A stretch of DNA of 64,000 nucleotides from a virus. The DNA lies in the IMG/VR virus record IMGVR_UViG_3300042356_000801, positions 1-64,000 of that record; one strand, written 5' to 3'. The translations under genes were made by a program, and so were the position numbers. Below, piece by piece: positions 48,001 to 56,356 of the stretch. The first letter of the stretch is position 1. The number at the start of each line of letters is the position of its first letter. Under the pieces are notes generated by a model, which had not been told where the DNA came from, made no database searches, and saw only the letters and a list, made by a program, of their open reading frames with translations.

Positions 48001-51000
48001 TCAATATTGCGGAAGCTCGTTCATTTGATGACATGTCAGACAGGGAACAGCTTGCAGTCTTCAACGGAATCAAGGACAGACTTTCAGAAAATAACCCAAG
48101 CATGGTTAGCGTCCTGGAAGACGGCGGACTCAACATCGATGGATATCTTGCAGATTTCCCTCAACTTCACCCAGACTTCTCTTCAGAAGAAAGCGGCGGA
48201 GAAAGGTTCTCTTCTGGTGGTTTTGCACCACCAAAGCCAAAAAGAGCAGCAAGAAAAGATGAAGAAGGCTTAATCGATGGCGCAAGAGTCATGCGAGGAA
48301 ATACTTTCATCGAAAGCGTTGTTGGTCAGTATGAGAGAAATCGTGGAAAACTAAGTGATGCGCAGTGGGCCAAATTGGCCGAGATTGTTGGAAGAGGTTC
48401 TAAACCAACATCAGCCGGTGCTCCAACCCCAAAAAGGCCAAGCAAGGGTCCAAGACTGGAAAAGTACTCTGGTAAGCCTCGCAAGATAATAGGCATAGAC
48501 GAAGTTGTACCATACGATTACCCTGAAGCCGAGTTTAAGCCAAACCCAGAACAGGCTGATGCGATTGACGCCATGATGACAGGCTCTGACGTAAAAGTTG
48601 GAGCTTTAGCAGCAACAGGTAAAACAACAACAGTAATAAGTTTTGCCAATCGTTTGGCCGCTCAAGACCCAAGCGCAAGAGTGCTTTATTTAGTTTTCAA
48701 CAGAGACGCCAAGAGCGATGCTGAAGCTCGCGGAATGGGTGACAATGTTTCCGTTATGACGATGGACGGTATTGCGTTTAAAGCCATGATAGGGGCTGGT
48801 GGTTCTCCAGGTCTTAGGCCTGGTCTAAAAACCAAACTGTATGAAGCCGGAAAAGCGTCCATGGATGACTCGGTTAGGTCGTACGTAGGCAAGGCAGCAT
48901 ATCTTGGAATCAAGGGAGCTTTTATACCGCGAGATGGTGATGCACCACTTGAATTAACTCCCACAGATATTTACAAAATTGTTGCTAAAGGCGTAAACGC
49001 TTACTCAATAAGTTCAGACGAAAAAATAGGACCACAGCATTTTACTGGGAAATTTAATGGACCTTTAGCAATTCCTGAAGACAGCCCAATAATGCCTAAC
49101 GTATTAAAATATGCCAACAAGATGTGGGAAGACCTGCAACAGGATAGGGACAACTTAAAAAAGCAAGGAATGCTTGGTCTTGAGTCTAACCATCTAACAA
49201 AGATGTGGGCACTGACTAAACCAGATGTTGCAAGTTTTGGTGGCACTGATGGCGTAAACGTAATCATGGTTGACGAAGCTCAGGATATTAACCCTGTGTT
49301 TGCAAAAATGATGAAAGATTCTAAGTCTGCACAAAAAATATACATTGGTGACACCAATCAGGCAATCAATGCTTGGCGTGGAGCTGATGGCTCAACCTTG
49401 GATGCAGTAGAAGCTGAATACGATATGCCGATAACCGAATCGTACAGATTCGGAGCGAAGATAGCAGGCATAGGCAACAGGTTCTTGACTTTGCTTGGGG
49501 TAAAAGAACGCATGACCGGAAAAAAGACAAGAGCAGGCAAAAACGGCTCTCGTGTTGATGTTCCAGGTGAAGTTGTTACCGAAATGAGCGTTTTAGACGC
49601 AACAATGATTCTTTGTCGCAGCAATGGTGGAGCCATAGCCGCAACCATGGAAGTAATTGAAGAGGGTGGCGGACAAAAGAAAGTTTACGGAAGCGCAAAT
49701 TTCAAAAAAGATTTACAAAACTTTATTGACAATATTGAGTGGATGCAGAATGCCGAAAAAGGCGAACCCTATTGGACAAATTCTCGCGGAGAGAGAATGA
49801 CAAGTAGGCCAGAATTCAGCGCGGACCTTGAAGGAATAACAACGTACGAAGAATTTAAAAAAGAAGTTGCTTCTGCGGACAATAACAGACTAAACATGCT
49901 CGATGGTTTATTGGAAAAGAATTCAATACCAGGACTACGTAATGCTTTAGACAATATTCTCACAAGAAAAGAAGACATAGAAAAGCTAGACCCTAACGAT
50001 TATGTAAAGATACAAACAGCACATACATCAAAAGGCCTTGAATCTGGAAAAGTGAAAATTTGGTCAGACTTCAGAAAGCCAAAATTTGACGAAGAACTCG
50101 AAGAATGGGTTATGCCAAACGAGCAGGAACTTAGGTTGTCTTATGTTGCTGTAACTAGAGCAGAAGAAGAAATTGACCTCGGTTCACTCGATTGGGTTTT
50201 TAACCACACAACAGATGCAGACGAGAAGCCAAACGCTCGTTCCGCCAGGTTGTCTTCTGGAAGAAGCATTGCAAGAAGACAGGGCAAGGGCAAGAACAGT
50301 CGTGCTCGTGGACAGCGTCCATGGAGCGATGAAGACCGTCAAAACTTTGCTGATGGCAATAGGCTCCGTGCTCAAACAATTCCAGGCAAGCGCCGTGAGG
50401 GACCTGCAGCAGCAGAATTCTCTTCTGGTGAAAGACTTTCTGCTGGTGGTTCTGGATTCTATCTCGACAACCCACCAGACGACGACTCCGATAAGTGGAT
50501 AGACATGGCAAGCGACGATTACAGGTCTATATCTGATTCATGGAGGGATTTCCCAGAAGAAACAGATGAATTCCTTTCCGACTTTTGGAGCTCTCATGAA
50601 ACATGGGGCCAAAACCCTCCATCGCCATGGGAATTTACTGCAGAAAATCTTTCAGAAATAACAGACATTTTTGAAAACACGCAAAGACCTTCAGCATACG
50701 AGCCATACTATAAGCAATTACGCGACTTAGAAGGCCTTCCAAAAGAAGACATAATTAAAGCGTTAAAACAAATACGCGAAGACGATGATGACACGCAAAT
50801 GTTTGTGGAATTCTTTAACAAAGATGTTTTTGAAGTTGCCGAAGAAAAAGAAGCACCACTTGGTAAGTATGTCCTTGAGGCATTGCAAGAATGGAACAAC
50901 CTCCCCAAATGGCTAGAGAATAGCCAAACGGACGACGGTTACACTCGCCCGTACAGGTTCTATTCTGGAGCCCGTTTTGCGCCAGATGGCGAGTCGGGTT

Positions 51001-54000
51001 CACGAATCCAAAGAAGACTTTCTTCTGGAGAATACTTTGGACCACCTCCAACCGGCAGCGGCAAGTACAACAGCAGAGAACAGGTCCGCGCATCGTTGGA
51101 TGCGTTCCACAGTGACCCGGGTACCGCAGTAATCCCGTCCGACATGCTGGGCATACTTGGTTCTGTTCCAAAGGGTAAGGAATCTCATATTCTTAATGCA
51201 GAAGTTGCAAAAAAGATTATTGCTAATCCAGATATGGAATATTCGTCAAACAACGGCTGGCCCGTTGACGCAGGCAGGCTTCTTGACTTTATTGAAGTAA
51301 ACGAAGAAGATGCCATCAGAACTCTTCGCGAAATTGGAGACGCTCAACGTATTTCTTCAATTCTTGGCATACCAGAAAAAGATGCGCAAGACATGCTTGA
51401 CGGCAAGCCCGTATACATCATGGCGGGAACGGCTGCAGACATGCTTGACGACCTCAAGGAAGGAAAACATTACCTAGAGGCTGGCCAGCTTGGTAATGAG
51501 GACGTAACAAGAATCTGGGGATTTGATGGTGCTCCAAAGTGGGTTCGCCATAGCGATATCGCTACCCCGGAATATGACCTTGACGAACAAGGCAGGGTTA
51601 ACTGGTCTAAAGAAAAATGGGACAGTCTTTCAAGAGAACAATTTGATGCTGAACTAGCAAGAGGCAAAAACCCACCAGAGCCTGTTTACGAATCTCCAGT
51701 AGAGCGTTTTAACTCGGAAGCAATTTTTGACAACCCTAAGTGGAATGCTCGTAGTGGCTCGTTCAGGAACCCAGTAGTGGATTCAGAATTTGCAGTAGCA
51801 CCACGAGCCGCAAGAAGGTCAGAACAGCTAGAGCCAACGAGAGCACCATCTCAGGCAAGAGTTGGCGAAAAAACCGTAATGGCTGACAAGGAATTTGCAG
51901 CAAAGTGGATTAAGCGTGGACATAGCGTTACTGCTTCAAACATGATGGACATTCTTGGGGTTGAAAGAGATTCTAAAAATCCAGAACCTTCAACTGAAGA
52001 GCTGAACAGGCTTATTGAAGCAATGAATGAAGTTAGTGCAAAAGTAGGACTGACTCCTTTGTCGGTCACAAGGGCACCAACAAAAAGTGACCTTAAAAAA
52101 TTGGGAATTTCCGACGAGTTTATGCATGCTCTTGTTGCTTCTGGAAAGTTTAAGAACATGAAAGAAGCAATGGCAAGTCTTGGTGATTCAAGATTTGATT
52201 CATTGGCTGCCGAATATGACTCAAGAATGCTTTCCGATGCCGCTTTGTTGAGAATAAAAGACAAAATGAACAAAGAAGGCGTTCCCAATTCAGTAGCTGT
52301 TCTGATTGAGGCAATTACTGCTTCTTTTGGCCGCAAGCAAGCATGGGAAAAGCGAATCAAAGAAGGTCGCGTATCCATCAAGGGTGACATGAAGGAAGAC
52401 GGAATGATTAGCGATGCTAAACTTTCTGAACTGCTTGGGCGAGTGAACGATGCTCTCGCAAGGTCTGGATACCCAGAAATAAGTCAAGACGAACTTTTCC
52501 CCAAGGACGAAACTGGCGGATATGTTGACAACCTTAGCTCTGCTGTTCCCGGTGCGCCAAGAATGTCTTCAGGTCAAAGGTTTGTAGCAAGAACATCTTC
52601 AAGCAGAAGAGCTGACGCTATGAACGATGCTGCTGCTCGTAGAGAAGGCAATACTTCTCGACTTTCAAGCGGAGAAAGCCTTCCATTCAAAGACGAAAAC
52701 GGGAAGCTTGTTCCAAGCAATATTAGTCAAGCCGCAAAAGATGCAACACCCGCTAATCCTGGATTCGACAGGGAGCCGCTGATTCAAAGAAAGACTCCAC
52801 ATAGAAATTTAGAAGATGTTGAAAAAGCGCTCAAGACAAGACAAGCAATTTCCGAACTTTTCACAATGAATCGCAAAAACACTCAAGGATTTAGCGTGTA
52901 CGACTACCAAGACGAACTAGTAAAAGCTGGATTCCCACTGGAAGAAATTGAAGAAATGATTGATTCGTTTGTTCGACTAGATTCCTACATTGATGATGTA
53001 GAAAGACATTTCGAAATAGCAAGAGAAAAACTGGATGAAACACTTGAAGAGATAGAAGACAATCTTTCCAAGATTGAAAGACTCAAGGGAGAAAGAGCAG
53101 ACGCAATCAAGAAGTGGGGGAACACCGAGGACAACTACTGGGTGCAAGCAATAGATGACAAAATTGCTGCTGCAATGATTAAAATCGATAAGGCATACCA
53201 AGGCGGAATCGGTGGAGAAGACGGCCGACTCGGAACACTTCATCCACAGCTTGAAGAAATGATGAGCGCGATGCCGGGCTGGACCGAAGGTCCATACGGA
53301 ATGGGTGACGACATAAATCGACGACTTCTTAAAGTTGAAGCTTCTATCAGCAAGGCTGGCGGAAAAAAGAAGGCTGTTCCAGTAACTGGAATTGACTTTG
53401 GAGTACCAGAAGGCACAAGACTTTCTTCAGGAAAAGCAGAAGAGTACTACCAAAACCTCACAAGCCATCTCATCAACATGATTGAAAAGTCACAAAAAGA
53501 TGGTGGCAAGTGGGAAGCACCGTGGCACAAGGCCGGCAATATGCCGAGAAACGCTTCTACAAAGAATATGTACTCAGGCGGAAACCTCTTTGCTCTCATG
53601 CTTGCAGCAGAAGAAAAGGGCTACGCAACTCCTCATTGGGGCGGATTCCAGCAATGGAAGAAGCTCGGCGGAAGCGTAAAGAAGGGTGAAAAAGCCACTG
53701 CGATTCTTATGCCTAAAACGATGTTTGGAGATGAAATTGACCCAGATACAGGCAAGAAGGTTCGCAAGTCTAAGGGTATCTATTTCACAACCGCACACGT
53801 GTTCAACCTCGACCAGGTTGAGGGTATTGACCGCGAAGAATTCTTGAAGCTTCCAACCGATGCTCTTACTCCAGAGCAAAGAGTCGGAAAACTTGAGGAC
53901 GCAATCAAGGAAATTGGTGCAACAATCAACACGGGAGACGGAAGCAGGGCTTACTACTCTCCTCGTGAAGACCATGTTGTTATGCCTCCATTTGAACTCT

Positions 54001-54575
54001 TCAAGACACCAGAGGGCTATTATGGAACTCTTGCTCACGAGCTTGTCCACTGGACCGGCCATTCGTCAAGGCTTGACAGAAAAAACATGAACCAGTTTGG
54101 CTCACCAGAGTATGCAAGAGAAGAACTCATTGCAGAATTTGGTTCAGCATTCTTGCTTGCAATGTTCGGGCTTTCTGCGGAACCAAGAGAAGACCACGCC
54201 CACTACTTGGCCAACTGGCTTCAGGTTCTTCGTGATGAGCCAAACGCCTTGCAAGAGGCTTCTACAAAGGCTCAAGAAGCATCAAAGATGCTCATCACAA
54301 AGATGAAGATAGTCCTGGAAGAAATGGGCGAAATAGCATCGGATGCAGAGTCGGCAGCTGAAGAAGCAGTCGATGTAAAGAGTTTGCAAGTTTTCAATGA
54401 CCCACTATACGAATTCAAAGATGCGTCTATCGAGTGGAGTAAAGACCCACTTCATGCACCGTTCTTGATTAAGTCTCTGGATGATGAAAAGCATTCATCG
54501 GGTCTTGTTAATAGAAGTTGGGAAAGAATTGCAGAAACAGCAATTTTCCTTGAACGTCTGAGCAGAAATAAATAA
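42057..54575 (+). CDS. Giant prohead-protease/helicase/ArdC-zincin polyprotein
   Basis: About 4,172 residues from the ATG at 42057 (AAGGAG 4 nt upstream; an in-frame TTG 30 codons earlier lacks one). Domains by residue: 1-175, HK97-type prohead protease (His66 in VVWGHNW, Ser130 in EQEWSIGY); about 215-370, Pro/Met/Gly linker and unknown; about 690-830, LSDKQW helical module then a WYL-like module; 958 and 1047, two copies of a W(V/I)DAAE module; about 1797-1855, a second WYL-like module; about 2170-2715, superfamily 1 helicase (AATGKT 2185-2190, DEAQD 2406-2410, VTRAEEE near 2700); about 3580-3770, coiled coil; 3788-4172, ArdC-like domain with HELVH zincin (3994-3998). Seventeen R-[LFM]-S-[SA]-G pentapeptides separate the parts; none lies in the protease. 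Cargo packaged and cut by its own protease is inferred. Confidence 0.85.
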   Translation: MPSSKKNSDIQYKAAPQGMVNLDEAEGIVECFVAGIGNKDSVGDVCAPGAFGKSLIRRKPRVVWGHNWNDPIGKVLDMYEVQPSDPRLPNKMKAAGIGGLYARVQFNLKSEKGREAFANVAFFGEEQEWSIGYKTINAKFDPQMQANILYEVELYEVSPVLHGANQLTGTISIKSEDQSSTVLVNEQPSIDGLNINELSSVLDALKTIASTTDEKCGPGMPMGMPAQMPMVMPSGGPGMPSVSKPTQPTAPRESVKPEVPSMPENPMLVAIRRELVDRTGSNIIVRSVIENIVVFDRITTDGISSTYKLPFNYANNEFMFGKPEKINTQPTPESSIPTMPGMPQQFGGFDTGKSLISFDDFSWVGFNQQIPAQQVDISTLNNVISNLEKIIEEKSTYIIPVDINNAFEVKQAIDPILDYYRVDATVTEDGIVVKSLDNEFLDAMDIATKGVLRSIGNMVGRAVDRPNIGKNRRDRNPNLASRGRGIGSRGAVVRLADGTMWDPKTAPDRNNNGIVGEGLTDGRGMSLSQPDPTPSGPNSIDAPKTPKAPKAPKKATRLSSGGDDSSRARDLAKQREMDKARGASATNPVGKEAVEQAKKLERERAAARQSETRLSSGRVIMSDGQMEISFDEEDGDGIYDATRDGFRIIRNERGSGGGRRFPESTATYGGSGLSEAEKKEILDVVKDSSNPLVQKILKGSFPSSLSDKQWAVLKREFEKNKKKTPSGYISNVRSGGTVAPGAKLDGGIAYLEPDHANDKDYENLRDAIQTAMRSNQMLRFDYSGKNREVIPVKIEKNNKTGKWNLTAQDDTGARKLFSLDKITPSSAERLSSGEWTKTDDGIEMDAPDIDGGYLIQGNSKDGFVVTRFADARRNGGQNANEYEHDKVFTSSSAAKKWAERNYKLISEEIGKEDVEIRKADAERSADFADMTPEDAADYAAWMDEETWRDRDPRFSSGEGYWVDAAEKEAGNDPKKLADFLIEQGILEEDHPRVKKLRNRLTADDEFEKTFSMLAEMDAEAEAESRAERRSTQFTAVENPFGRLSSGQRTWIDAAEDEAGDDPRELADFLLARGVIDEEDHPIIKGLRDGRTADDELEKAYEMLAEMDAEDQAEHAAQFKNAASEVSSLTKPTMPDLDGMDEDEAGDALQQANDEILSFADGTENIAREYLGDAEYNKRFGGAVPLIEEMSKNHDGGNYEREIALENALERANGFNLSVAGEMELESNRFSSGIDFDKKGASGLREMRHVERNPLRMDSSAEKAERDAYEKDVAAFIKNNGWFVEVPMYNGDPKWQSEDWYRAREFATNVAKLRFEDNYQNETNQFMQFFDKPGKPSKKDFFAKKGTVDYKSWYMAHTPLLTSEIDSVLNSDLYSDNYKESYMNAIRSFLYVNRPEFGPYGGDDPAYQAWLQQSGLGYGGRYSTSGPKFDEMGRFSSGAKRGSRKDNYINSYENPEDLKEAIFSELIFAGDYEGMTAEDLAYALNVRAESVEPILEQVKKDVGDAREDYDRYLESQPEMTDEDLQAMADDYARAQTVTDKFNNMTPEEAADYAAWMDEETWRDRDPRFSSGRELTDEEKQELGAQFARAQDRRKAELEERGAQFARAQDRRKAKEDRITKFYREMAEQNAMLSEMTPSELADYAEQWNESHAEDSRLSSGGINYYDWMVENGVPRSALDGERFRGRDAYGHSFHDYYAEDAFANIDEAVVEALLSDRTQRTSIQDLAKEAREHGLQLATNRSMQEEFSWAEAVNPKPESLRAEDLVRRPDDLGSNARRVAEAVANNSNGARSAASREDILHFTYDGKQRSVYPESFGTSKKGIAFFRAWDETADDGNGAYRSFNIDKIEGLVSHAIPPYVEIGTMTPEPKWSIADFSIEDWAKINDRFYFRSSEVGRAAFDIETAIQWELEGTGTRAPGSIIDTAERELKRLKQIAFDKHITEMVEKGATSSKFSLDIENAKRYGVKPLNRGNRLSSGGSGRFNIAEARSFDDMSDREQLAVFNGIKDRLSENNPSMVSVLEDGGLNIDGYLADFPQLHPDFSSEESGGERFSSGGFAPPKPKRAARKDEEGLIDGARVMRGNTFIESVVGQYERNRGKLSDAQWAKLAEIVGRGSKPTSAGAPTPKRPSKGPRLEKYSGKPRKIIGIDEVVPYDYPEAEFKPNPEQADAIDAMMTGSDVKVGALAATGKTTTVISFANRLAAQDPSARVLYLVFNRDAKSDAEARGMGDNVSVMTMDGIAFKAMIGAGGSPGLRPGLKTKLYEAGKASMDDSVRSYVGKAAYLGIKGAFIPRDGDAPLELTPTDIYKIVAKGVNAYSISSDEKIGPQHFTGKFNGPLAIPEDSPIMPNVLKYANKMWEDLQQDRDNLKKQGMLGLESNHLTKMWALTKPDVASFGGTDGVNVIMVDEAQDINPVFAKMMKDSKSAQKIYIGDTNQAINAWRGADGSTLDAVEAEYDMPITESYRFGAKIAGIGNRFLTLLGVKERMTGKKTRAGKNGSRVDVPGEVVTEMSVLDATMILCRSNGGAIAATMEVIEEGGGQKKVYGSANFKKDLQNFIDNIEWMQNAEKGEPYWTNSRGERMTSRPEFSADLEGITTYEEFKKEVASADNNRLNMLDGLLEKNSIPGLRNALDNILTRKEDIEKLDPNDYVKIQTAHTSKGLESGKVKIWSDFRKPKFDEELEEWVMPNEQELRLSYVAVTRAEEEIDLGSLDWVFNHTTDADEKPNARSARLSSGRSIARRQGKGKNSRARGQRPWSDEDRQNFADGNRLRAQTIPGKRREGPAAAEFSSGERLSAGGSGFYLDNPPDDDSDKWIDMASDDYRSISDSWRDFPEETDEFLSDFWSSHETWGQNPPSPWEFTAENLSEITDIFENTQRPSAYEPYYKQLRDLEGLPKEDIIKALKQIREDDDDTQMFVEFFNKDVFEVAEEKEAPLGKYVLEALQEWNNLPKWLENSQTDDGYTRPYRFYSGARFAPDGESGSRIQRRLSSGEYFGPPPTGSGKYNSREQVRASLDAFHSDPGTAVIPSDMLGILGSVPKGKESHILNAEVAKKIIANPDMEYSSNNGWPVDAGRLLDFIEVNEEDAIRTLREIGDAQRISSILGIPEKDAQDMLDGKPVYIMAGTAADMLDDLKEGKHYLEAGQLGNEDVTRIWGFDGAPKWVRHSDIATPEYDLDEQGRVNWSKEKWDSLSREQFDAELARGKNPPEPVYESPVERFNSEAIFDNPKWNARSGSFRNPVVDSEFAVAPRAARRSEQLEPTRAPSQARVGEKTVMADKEFAAKWIKRGHSVTASNMMDILGVERDSKNPEPSTEELNRLIEAMNEVSAKVGLTPLSVTRAPTKSDLKKLGISDEFMHALVASGKFKNMKEAMASLGDSRFDSLAAEYDSRMLSDAALLRIKDKMNKEGVPNSVAVLIEAITASFGRKQAWEKRIKEGRVSIKGDMKEDGMISDAKLSELLGRVNDALARSGYPEISQDELFPKDETGGYVDNLSSAVPGAPRMSSGQRFVARTSSSRRADAMNDAAARREGNTSRLSSGESLPFKDENGKLVPSNISQAAKDATPANPGFDREPLIQRKTPHRNLEDVEKALKTRQAISELFTMNRKNTQGFSVYDYQDELVKAGFPLEEIEEMIDSFVRLDSYIDDVERHFEIAREKLDETLEEIEDNLSKIERLKGERADAIKKWGNTEDNYWVQAIDDKIAAAMIKIDKAYQGGIGGEDGRLGTLHPQLEEMMSAMPGWTEGPYGMGDDINRRLLKVEASISKAGGKKKAVPVTGIDFGVPEGTRLSSGKAEEYYQNLTSHLINMIEKSQKDGGKWEAPWHKAGNMPRNASTKNMYSGGNLFALMLAAEEKGYATPHWGGFQQWKKLGGSVKKGEKATAILMPKTMFGDEIDPDTGKKVRKSKGIYFTTAHVFNLDQVEGIDREEFLKLPTDALTPEQRVGKLEDAIKEIGATINTGDGSRAYYSPREDHVVMPPFELFKTPEGYYGTLAHELVHWTGHSSRLDRKNMNQFGSPEYAREELIAEFGSAFLLAMFGLSAEPREDHAHYLANWLQVLRDEPNALQEASTKAQEASKMLITKMKIVLEEMGEIASDAESAAEEAVDVKSLQVFNDPLYEFKDASIEWSKDPLHAPFLIKSLDDEKHSSGLVNRSWERIAETAIFLERLSRNK
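44871..44923 (+). repeat. Direct repeat copy A inside the polyprotein gene
   Basis: An exact 53-nt repeat of 46710-46762. It encodes AAWMDEETWRDRDPRFSS and ends inside an R-F-S-S-G motif. The preceding MTPE(D/E)AADY is also shared, so a motif-bounded unit has been duplicated. Confidence 0.9.
46710..46762 (+). repeat. Direct repeat copy B inside the polyprotein gene
   Basis: The second exact copy of the 53-nt unit at 44871-44923. A further local duplication follows: GAQFARAQDRRKA is encoded twice in tandem (about 46800 and 46855). Confidence 0.9.
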
Positions 54576-54601
54576 CATTCAACACACATACACCGCAATA
54601 C

Positions 54602-54630
54602 TTACTCAAATGATACGTTTAGAGTATAAT
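54602..54630 (+). promoter_or_regulatory. Promoter for the acidic protein and second giant gene
   Basis: TTACTC (54602-54607), a 17-nt spacer, and a perfect TATAAT (54625-54630). AGGAG (54649-54653) and the ATG at 54663 follow. This start has both a promoter and a leader with a ribosome-binding site, unlike the leaderless starts elsewhere. Confidence 0.6.
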
Positions 54631-54662
54631 TTACGGTACTTACGAATTAGGAGTCATCTAAT

Positions 54663-56339
54663 ATGAACGACGAAATGAACAACAGCCTTAGTGTCAGCAC
54701 TGAGGGCGAAGTTCTGAAGTGCGCAAAAGGCGTAGATGCTTCAGCATGCGGGTTTACCCCTGGCGCAAAAGTGTGCGGCAAGTGCGGAGCCTTGCCGGTT
54801 CAGATGAAGATGGTCCCCGTGGATGAGGCCGAGGACGAAGAAGAGGAAATGGAAGACGAAGACAGAGCAATGCCTGCGCCTCGTCCTGCACGCCCTGCTG
54901 GCCCAATGGCTATGGAAGATGCCAACATGGAACCGGAACAACTTGAGGTCCCAGAAGAAGACGAAGAAGAAGAATTGACCGATGAAGAAAAAGGCCTCCT
55001 TCGAATGCTTCTAAAAAAGCGCAAAGGTCGCAAGTTCAAGGGAATGAACATGGAAGATGACTACGAAGAGGAAGAGGATATGACCGACGAAGAAGAGATG
55101 ACTGACGAAGAGAAGGCTTTTCTCTCGCAGGTAAACAAGAAGCGTAAGGCTCGCGGTCTCGCCGCCACCACAAACGGCTTCAAGGGCATGAACGGCACAC
55201 ACATGACGCCTGACGGAACCGAGATGGAAGACATGCCCGATGAAGAAGAGGACTTGACTGATGAAGAAAAAGAACTCTTGGCAACCCTAAACAAGAAGCG
55301 TAAGGCTCGTGGTCTTGCTTCAACTTCAAACGGGTTCAAAGGCAAAGGCATGGACGAGGACGAAGTGTCTGAAGAAATGCCCGACGACGAAGAAGTAGAA
55401 AAGCAGATGATGCTTGAAAGAATGCGCAAAAAGCGTATCAAGTCTATGGGTATGAAGTCTGAAGCCTTTGGTGCCAACGGCTACCTGTGTGCAATTGAAA
55501 GAAAAGCTTATCCAGGCGGTTCGTCTGTTTGTGATGATTGCCCAGGCGGATGTATTGCTGAAAAGGGTCTTCCTGGCTTGCTTCATGTTGAAGGCATTGC
55601 CGAGCAAATGTTTGACGGAAAAGTTCTTGATTCTGGCTACTCAGCAAAAGCTGACATGTACGTCATTGATGTGCAGACAAAGAGTGGCTCTGTGAATGAA
55701 GTTTTTATTGATGGAACAACTGCTGAAGTGCAAGGCTTCCACAAGCTTGACAACTCAGTGTTTGAACAGAAGTCAGCACAGGGTGGACTTGAGATGATTC
55801 AGTTCCACGAAGCAGCAGACATTGCGGTCAAGTCAATTGATGGCCATGTAATAGGTGTAGAGCCAGACTCTTTTGAGGGAATTGATTCATACGCAGTTGA
55901 AATTGACGGCTTTGACGGAAAGTCATACGACGTTTTTGTTTCTCTTGACGGAGAAGTCCTTGGTTACGATAAGTACGAGATGGACGAGGCAGAAGAGATT
56001 GAAGCAGAGGCTGCAGAGATTGCACTTAAACGCGCATTTACTGACGACCAACGCAACTCGATGTCTAAAGAAGGAACTGCAATGTCAGATGGTTCTTTCC
56101 CAATTAAGAGCGAATCAGATTTGCGTAACGCAATTCAGGCTCACGGTCGCGCAAAGGATAAAGAAGCCGCAAAGCGTCACATCATGAAGCGTGCTAAGGA
56201 CATGGGCAAAGAAAGTCTTATTCCTTCCAACTGGGTCATGGGTGGCGGAACTGAAAAAAAGAGTGACACCGTAGACGCAGGTCTTATGGCTTCTTTGATT
56301 GAGTTTGAACTTCTTCAAGCCGAAACAGAAACAAACTAG
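54663..56339 (+). CDS. Acidic repeat protein between the giant genes, scaffold-like
   Basis: A 558-residue protein. N-terminus with a Cys cluster (CAKGVDASACGFTPG, VCGKCG), possibly a zinc-binding knot. Residues about 55-260 are very acidic and hold three repeats of TDEEK...L.KKRKARGL followed by NGFKG. A second Cys-rich stretch (YLCAIERKAYPGGSSVCDDC) starts a middle domain. Two PepSY-like units (about 340-445) follow. The end (SDGSFPIKSESDLRNAIQAH ... AKRHIMKRAKDMG) matches a short helical domain common in actinophage head proteins (DUF6582-like). Acidic, charged proteins between protease and capsid genes are often scaffolds. It has no R-L-S-S-G motif. Confidence 0.6.
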   Translation: MNDEMNNSLSVSTEGEVLKCAKGVDASACGFTPGAKVCGKCGALPVQMKMVPVDEAEDEEEEMEDEDRAMPAPRPARPAGPMAMEDANMEPEQLEVPEEDEEEELTDEEKGLLRMLLKKRKGRKFKGMNMEDDYEEEEDMTDEEEMTDEEKAFLSQVNKKRKARGLAATTNGFKGMNGTHMTPDGTEMEDMPDEEEDLTDEEKELLATLNKKRKARGLASTSNGFKGKGMDEDEVSEEMPDDEEVEKQMMLERMRKKRIKSMGMKSEAFGANGYLCAIERKAYPGGSSVCDDCPGGCIAEKGLPGLLHVEGIAEQMFDGKVLDSGYSAKADMYVIDVQTKSGSVNEVFIDGTTAEVQGFHKLDNSVFEQKSAQGGLEMIQFHEAADIAVKSIDGHVIGVEPDSFEGIDSYAVEIDGFDGKSYDVFVSLDGEVLGYDKYEMDEAEEIEAEAAEIALKRAFTDDQRNSMSKEGTAMSDGSFPIKSESDLRNAIQAHGRAKDKEAAKRHIMKRAKDMGKESLIPSNWVMGGGTEKKSDTVDAGLMASLIEFELLQAETETN

Positions 56340-56356
56340 AGCAAGGACGACCCGAC

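Larger units (their letters stand above)
43725..53432 (+). repeat. Seventeen R-[LFM]-S-[SA]-G motifs in the giant polyprotein
   Basis: First residues at 557, 613, 829, 953, 1042, 1228, 1433, 1566, 1655, 1973, 2050, 2731, 2793 (RLSAG), 2987, 3502 (RMSSG), 3535 and 3788, plus one EFSSG at about 2787. Nucleotide starts run from 43725 to 53418. Arg is written AGA, AGG, CGT, CGC or CGA; Leu and Ser use several codons each. The motif is therefore kept at the protein level. It falls before new domains, for example ahead of the ArdC-like module (3788) and on either side of the helicase (2050 and 2731). Confidence 0.9.

Noticed and set aside
44194-53243. Numerous minus-strand ORFs of 60-180 codons inside the giant gene
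   Set aside because: They lie opposite the continuous coding frame, have Ser/Leu/Phe-rich shadow composition and no start signals.
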